Shown here piece after piece: positions 58,769 to 64,000 of a stretch of 64,000 nt of DNA. Where the stretch lies: positions 9,944,001 through 10,008,000 of the forward strand of contig JAWHQI010000005.1 of the NCBI GenBank assembly GCA_033032865.1, written 5' to 3'. Each line of letters begins with the position of its first letter. Position 1 is the stretch's first letter. This DNA comes from Dactylorhiza incarnata (Eukaryota; Streptophyta; Magnoliopsida; Asparagales; Orchidaceae). Position numbers and translations under genes: made by a program. Under the pieces are notes generated by a model. The model worked only from the letters and a program-made list of their open reading frames with translations. It was not told where the DNA came from and did not search any database.

Positions 58769-59071
58769 TGTTGGATCTTGCGGCGCCCTTAGAGGGGGGG
58801 GGGGGTGAATAAGGGAATACAAAATTCTTTTTATAATTTTAAGAAAATTACTAAATTGTTTTATAATACGAGAAAGGCAAAATGACAATTTAGCTAAATG
58901 AACAGAAAATTATGATTTGCAATTTTAGAAACAAGTACTAAATTGTTTTATGATTAAGAGATTGAAATAAACAATTTAGATAAAGTAATTTGAATTGAAA
59001 ACTTTGTAACCAATATTTTAGAGATAACGCCAAAGGAGAGAAATCAAGTAAACACAAATAGAGACATGATT
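58769..59071 (-). mobile_element. E11: E4-family LTR stub (R-U5 end), minus strand
   Basis: Starts tgttggatc and follows the E4 LTR terminus in reverse: a G-run of 12, then tgaataaggg, and on to cacaaatagagacatgattg. It stops at about 59071, some 300 bp in, where unrelated repeated sequence begins. It interrupts E8. No other part of this element is in the window. Confidence 0.85.
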
Positions 59072-59250
59072 GTGGTCGATACAAGTGCGTCGATACAAAG
59101 ATTTATAGCGTAAGAACCCTAAGTGCGTCGATACAAGTGCGTCGATAATTTGAATTCCTACATCACAGTTGATATACAAGTGCGTCGATACAAAGATTTA
59201 TAGCGTAAGAACCCTAAGTCGAGGAATATATGCCCCTAAGGATTGTGGTC
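59068..59250. repeat. Scrambled junction with 44-bp and 10-bp direct repeats
   Basis: An identical 44-bp block lies at 59081-59124 and 59176-59219, separated by partial copies (gtgcgtcgata). The whole is bordered by gattgtggtc at 59068-59077 and 59241-59250. Short templated repeats at a breakpoint are typical of error-prone end joining with template switching. Confidence 0.75.
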
Positions 59251-59735
59251 ATACATGAGATGAATGTACCATATGGATGGTGGAAGAAACCTAGTCCAAA
59301 TGTACGGGGGCTTTTCGCTTCGTTTATTGGACAAGTCATGTACCGACTTGGGTTTTTCCCCTAAATCTTATTTTGAAATGGTGTGTTACAGACGTACGAT
59401 ATCAAGGTTTTGCTTAAATAATATGTGAATGATGATGACCATATTTGGTCGGTGATTAAGATATTGTGGAATTTTAAATAGGAATTCACAATAGTATTCA
59501 TTTTTAGTGTTTGACCTGGAAAGAGGTCGCACATGCTTGAGGTGCGAATAGCGGAAACGTACATGTGGAAATCCTCCCGGGATAAAATACCCAAAGGATG
59601 TGAAACTTGATACATACCTTCAAGTTTACCATAGGAAGGGCTCCAAAAATTGGGTGTAATTATTGGAGCATGGTTTTCCAAAAATTAGTATCGTAAGTCA
59701 TAACTGATAGAGAAAAAAACTATGCTTGCAAACGA
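59251..59735. other. Unassigned stretch before E6
   Basis: A 106-codon minus-strand frame at 59361-59681 has no features I recognise and an ordinary composition. No element ends were found. It could be the flank into which E6 inserted. The last five bases, aacga (59731-59735), would be the E6 target duplication, but its partner lies outside the window. Confidence 0.3.
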
Positions 59736-60689
59736 TGACGGAAAGTGTACCGTATAGAATGTAGTATAGGTTATTAAACCAAGGTCGTATTAGACTCGGG
59801 GCAGTTGAGTACTCTTACTTCAAGAAAATCTCTATTATTCTATCAACAATACTTTGGGTTGGTTTTGCAAAAATAAAAATAAAAATAAGATTAAACAATG
59901 AGTGAAAAGGCTAGCAATCGATCTTAGAATCACCGTGGAATAAAGAATAAGAAGAAGAAATAAAATCGCATTCTCTTAATAAAACAGCTATGACCGTGGA
60001 GATTCCCGAATTATGAACGTACCTTGGGTCGAGGATACGCCCAACTAAGATTAAGAAATATCAACAGAATTCTCATTCTATAGTCGATAACCTAATACTC
60101 GCTTTACGAGGTGAATCCCTCTATTGTCTTTTACTCCAATCTGGAAGGGTAACATCGTCCTCTCTCGAGGATTGCATTCTACTCTTCTTTATCTTTGAGT
60201 GATCGAGTCGTCTTACGAGCCTCTCGGCTAACTAAAGAACGAAAACAAGAACAAGAATTATATATCGAAAATATAATCTCGTTATCTTAAAATCAAGGAT
60301 AAATCTTAAGCGTTTTAAAAAAGAGAAAGGGCAATTCTAAATTACTTCAAAACCAATTTTATTCCTTGGATCATCTCGATCGAATACTAATAATATTTTA
60401 GTTACTCATGGAGATGGAGGAATTGAAGAAAATAAAAGGATACATGAAAGAAAGAAGAAGAGAAATAAGAGAATAAGAAGAACTATTTTATTGATTGCAA
60501 AATGGAATTACAAACTATGAATTGAAAGCTACAAACTATTTAATTGAAAATATAAATTGCAAGAAGAAGAAGGATTACAAGACTACTAAAACATGAAAAT
60601 AAAACATGAAATGAAATATCTAATCCTAAAATTCGTCCCCCTTAGTTCTGGAGAAGCTCCCTTTAAATAGGCAGAAATTTGATGGTTCA

Positions 60690-61130
60690 CGCCCTTGGTC
60701 ACGCCCATGACCAAGGGGAGTGTAACAGGCGTGATTGAAGCAGCAGCGGAGAGGGCGCCTTCTGGAGTAATTGCTGGCGGGAAGCTTTGGCGGGAAGGAG
60801 GCGCTGTTGAACATTCATCGAACGCAGTTCGGCGAACTCTCGCCCATTCGTCGATCGGAGGTGGTCAGGCGACAGTTCATCGATCTCCCACATATTCGTC
60901 GAACGCAGTTCATCAAACTCTCGCCCGTTCGTTGATCGGATTTCATCAAGCGCAGTTCGTCGATCTCCTACGCTTTCATCGAACGCAATTCATCGAACTC
61001 CCGATAGTGCGTATCAGATATCCTGGACGTCAAGCACAGTTCGTCGAACTCCCGAACTTTCGTCGAACGTAGCTGAATCCAGTGGTCACGCCCCCAGGTC
61101 ACGCTCGTGACCTTGGGCGTGTATTTATAA
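60690..61130. repeat. U3 array of E6: CGTCGAAC motifs flanked by long dyads
   Basis: About a dozen copies of ttcgtcgaac/ttcatcgaac variants lie at 60808-61075, one of which (ttcgtcgaacgcag, about 60897) is identical to the complement of the E0 motif. The array is flanked by CCCTTGGTCA-cgccca-TGACCAAGGG (about 60690-60720) and AGGTCACG-ct-CGTGACCT (near 61097-61115). The minus-strand TATA-like box (ctatttaaag) is at 60661-60670, directly downstream. Confidence 0.87.
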
Positions 61131-61313
61131 ATTTCGTCCAAAAATTTCTATAAAACCTGAAAAATATAAACTAAGCTTAAATTTGTTGAAGAAATAAAAA
61201 GGAATGAATTAAATAAGAAAATACATATAAATTATATAAATTCCTATTAAAACTATATTAAAATTATACTAAAAGATGAGTACAAAAAGTACTCATCAAA
61301 CACCCCCATACTT

Positions 61314-62918
61314 GAGATTTTGCTATTCCAGAGCAAAGCAGTGAGAGATAAAATATAAGACATTGATGTTATTTCTAACTAACTAAAATTTCATTAGATC
61401 AAGACTAAGTCAAAAATAAATTCTAGAAATTCAAGAATTAAGTTGCAAATTATGGTGGTAATTCAAAAAGAGAGGCATGCTTAGCTAAAAAGACTTCTCA
61501 AGATGACTATTTAGCAAACAAAATTGTAGAAATTAATATCCAAAGTTAGATTGAAATTATAGAAACTTTAACAAAAAAGAGGCCAAGGAAAAGACACCTA
61601 CCAAAATATTGCTCTCTTAATAATTTTATTTAGAACTAGAATTAGTGCAATTGGCTAAGGAGAGGGGTTTGAATAAACTGGCAAATTGAAGAGATTTTAA
61701 ATAGAGGTGAAGAATTTTATCCCCTCACCTTATTTGAATACGAATTTGTATATGTTTAGGAAAATAATGAATTTTATTCTCTTATTTTCCATGCCATATA
61801 ATCTTTTTAAAAAAATTCTCTTCAATCAAAAACCCAAAATGTATATGTTTTAGATGTAATGAATTTTATCCTCTTACATCATGACATATAATCTTTTAAA
61901 TGATTTTGGGTGCATATGTTTAGGGGATAATGAATTTTATCCTATTATTCCCATGACATATGATCTTTTAAATTTTTTTTTATTTGCCAACAAAGGTTGG
62001 GGGTAAAGAAAATAATTCTTAGTTTTTCAATTAAACTATTTCGAGAGCAAATTTTTTAGTGGAATGCAATTTCCTAAGATCTTTAAAGTTAAAAGAGAAT
62101 ATAATAAAAATCTAAGGTTGTTTTGCTAATTTTCTACAAAGTGGAGCCATTTAGAATTAAAAAGAGAAGAAGTGTTAAATACGATCTCTAATTGAATTAT
62201 AAACATAAAGTGTTTTTTAAAACTAAATTACTTCAAATTTAAATCTAACAAAATCTGATAAAACAAAATGTTAGCAAAATTAAAAAAATGTAAGAATGCT
62301 TATATTTACTTCTCAAACTAGATTTCTATTAGAATAAAAACAACAATGCTAGGCATATTTATTATTATTATTTTTATAAATATTATTTCTTGGACTTCCC
62401 GAGGGCTAAGTTTTCTCAAGGTACTAGGAGCTGTGATGGGAGTTCAAGCCCGAAGCGCCCTTTCCAAGAAATTAGATTCTTATTAAATTATAAATTTTTT
62501 TCTTTTTCAAATAAAAATACAGTGAACGCAAAGCTACACCCCCATACTTAAAATTAAATATTGTCCTTAATGTTTAAAACTAAGTATGAAGAACACTTGA
62601 AGGAAAATAAACTTTAAAAAAATACATAAAATTAAAGATAAGCAAGGGGTGCCTCCCAAGAGCGCTTTCTATTTCCAGTCTTTAAGCTAGACGGTTAGTG
62701 TTAGGAAAACGAAAATGGAAAAGAGAAGTGGACATGCAACTCCCCTAATTCACGCGTAGGTGAATGTGCCGGCGTCAGTCGCCCGGCTACTACTCCGCTT
62801 AACATGTGATTCTTCGTTTGTCTTTGATCTTGAATATGCAAATTTGGTTTTATAAAGATGAGCGGCATATGGATCGTCAATTCTTTGGGGTAGCAACGGC
62901 TCATCTTCAACCTGTAAA
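61314..62918 (-). other. E6 non-coding 3' region
   Basis: AT-rich, without a supported coding frame. It contains an aatgaattttatcc phrase that recurs three to four times at about 61735-61950 in degenerate units, the foldable motif at 62386-62471, the second polypurine tract and the post-pol motif. The layout parallels 4670-6451 of E1. Confidence 0.7.
62386..62471. other. Foldable conserved motif, copy 2 (in E6)
   Basis: Outer 9-bp arms tttcttgga (62386-62394) and tccaagaaa (62463-62471) are perfect complements. They enclose cttcccgaggg, ggtactaggagctgtgatggg and a GGG/CCC inner pair, in the same order as copy 1 in E0. Confidence 0.65.
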
Positions 62919-63745
62919 TTATTTTTTTAAAGAATCACAAATAAACGATTCAGATAATTTTTCGCAAGGAGGAGACGCTTGTGAAAATTTATGATAAAGC
63001 TCCGGTTGTTCCTTTTCTAAAATAAAATTTTCATCAGAAGAATCTAGTGCACTACCAAGTGAAATAAAATTTTCGGACACGAAATTTTCATGAATTTTCG
63101 GTTGTATAGAAGAAATTTGTGAAAATTCATGACAAAGAAAATAAGATCCAGGTGGAGTAGGGGAAGAAACTTGTTCTTCTTGTAGTTCATCCGGGGTGCC
63201 CAAAACATTAAGAAAATCATGGTAAGGAAATTTTTCTTCATCTTTGGTAAGAGAAGTTATGGGATTACATGAAAGCACATGTTCCTCCATAACTAAATTA
63301 TCAAGAGGTGCAGAAAAAACACTAGACAAAATAATATTTTCCTCTAAATTTTGGGGGGAAGTATCTATTTGAATCTGCGGAATGTCCCCAAAATTAGATA
63401 ACAAAAATTGCGGTGTATGAGAAGAAAAACAAAAATTTGGATCTAAAGATTCATCGCTCCGAGAACTATCCGGGTGAGCTTGCCACCAGGAATAATCTAC
63501 TTCGGAGCTAGAAGAATAATTATTAAACGCCAAAAAATTATTCTCATTAGAAAAAACATTTTCATCAAAGTTTGAAAAATTATTTTCATGAAAAGAGGAA
63601 AAATTATGATCGTAATTATAATCAAAATTATTTGCTTAATATTGAGGATAATTATTTTCATAATAATTATTTTGAGAATATGAATGTAAATAACATTCCT
63701 CACTTTGATGAGGCGCACCACAATAATAACAACTAAATTGGTGCC
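62919..63745 (-). pseudogene. gag: E6 gag C-terminal region with zinc knuckle
   Basis: On the minus strand a knuckle CYYCGAPHQSEEC (CX2CX3HX4C, about 63685-63725) is followed by an asparagine- and tyrosine-rich stretch, one in-frame stop (TAA near 63637-63639), and then a 204-codon acidic, serine-rich frame (62919-63533) repeating phrases such as ENFISLGS and EENIILSS. The CX2CX3HX4C spacing fits Athila-type gag better than copia. The long acidic tail is not a domain I know. Reading ends about 1.6 kb from the 3' LTR with no pol between, so the element depended on others, or this is an element-specific extra protein. Confidence 0.55.
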
Positions 63746-63936
63746 TTCGTGCGGCTTATAAGAGATAAAGTTGGTTTTGAAGCTCGGCAACTTTAACGGC
63801 CAATTCAGATAATTTCATAATAAAGATAAAAAAGGAAACAACTTTCACTTAAATGAATGGAATTTTTAGAATATTATTAATAAAAAATATTTATATAAAT
63901 TTTTTCTTCTTTTAAAAAGCGGGTTTAGTTAGTCCC

Positions 63937-64000
63937 GGACTTCCCAAGGTCAACCTAGTGAAGGGCTCGCAAGGTACTAAAGGCTGTGATGGGAATTCAA
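63937..64000. other. Foldable conserved motif, copy 3 (cut by the window end)
   Basis: ggacttcccaagg, gggctcgcaaggtacta and ctgtgatgggaattcaa appear in the same order and spacing as in copies 1 and 2. The right arm is beyond the window. Confidence 0.55.

Larger units (their letters stand above)
59736..64000 (-). mobile_element. E6: Athila-related element, apparently without pol, runs off the window
   Basis: The 3' LTR is 59736-61298 (1563 bp), tgacggaaagtgtaccg to gtactcatca on the plus strand, like E1 at both ends (ggcaagtgcaccg, gactcatca). A polypurine tract (minus strand AAGTATGGGGGTG) lies at 61301-61313 and a second copy at 62537-62550. The post-pol motif shared with E1 is at 62647-62693. 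Where E1 has the end of pol, E6 has a gag-like frame with a zinc knuckle, so pol seems deleted. Two copies of the foldable motif lie at 62386 and 63937. The 5' LTR and primer site are beyond the window. Confidence 0.82.

Noticed and set aside
59361..59681. 106-codon minus-strand frame as a gene
   Set aside because: No recognisable motif, no promoter or splice signals, and it sits in a short unassigned flank; kept only as an unassigned stretch.

Overview
This window is plant nuclear heterochromatin made almost entirely of nested LTR retrotransposons. The evidence is the set of lineages present: Ty3/gypsy Athila-type and Tat-type elements and Ty1/copia sirevirus-type elements, with tRNA-Asp, tRNA-Phe and tRNA-iMet primer sites. 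I see no intact host protein gene, rRNA, tRNA or CRISPR. The species cannot be named from the sequence. Only two long reading frames are intact, and they are two copies of one Athila-type gag-pol.

Layout. 1-1109: right part of a minus-strand LTR (E10) with a dyad-repeat array. 1110-2022 and 25158-25693: a possible host promoter, leader and first coding exon, split by the next element. 2023-25152: E0, probably a solo LTR of about 5.07 kb (TSD cttct, ends tgtaa/ttaca). Inside it, 3147-21197 is E1, a minus-strand Athila-type element in the form LTR-internal-LTR-internal-LTR, with a single outer TSD (cccac) and an exact 8271-bp period. 25694-30887: minus-strand Tat-like LTR (E9) followed by genes on the opposite strand, including a Transposase_28-type domain. 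These are interrupted by E5 (27794-29808, TSD tgcat), a complete mini-element with a 372-bp interior and a tRNA-Phe primer site. 30888-about 52920: E2, a broken copia element that received E3 (31287-39787, minus strand, gag-only) in its left LTR and E4 (41109-50149, plus strand, TSD tggac, decayed sirevirus) in its gag. 53508-55585: E7, a copia LTR plus gag relic. About 55580-58768: E8, a Tat-like LTR, gag and protease cut off at the start of RT. 58769-59071: E11, an E4-family LTR stub, followed by a scrambled junction. 59736-64000: E6, a minus-strand Athila-related element, apparently without pol, running off the window.

How the parts relate. E1 has everything needed for an autonomous cycle: tRNA-Asp primer site, one uninterrupted gag-PR-RT-RH-IN frame, a polypurine tract and complete LTRs. 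The tandem form is best explained by unequal crossing over between the two LTRs of a single insertion, because the middle LTR is a mosaic of the outer two. E3, E5 and E6 lack pol and would depend on proteins supplied by relatives.

The strongest cross-family signal is regulatory. In E1, E2, E3, E4, E5, E6, E7, E10 and an internal gene promoter, an array of short self-complementary, CpG-rich motifs sits immediately upstream of the TATA box. The motifs are mostly family-specific, but one 13-mer core is shared by three unrelated elements. A second unexplained signal is a foldable 60-90 nt motif present three times in two unrelated elements (E0 and E6).
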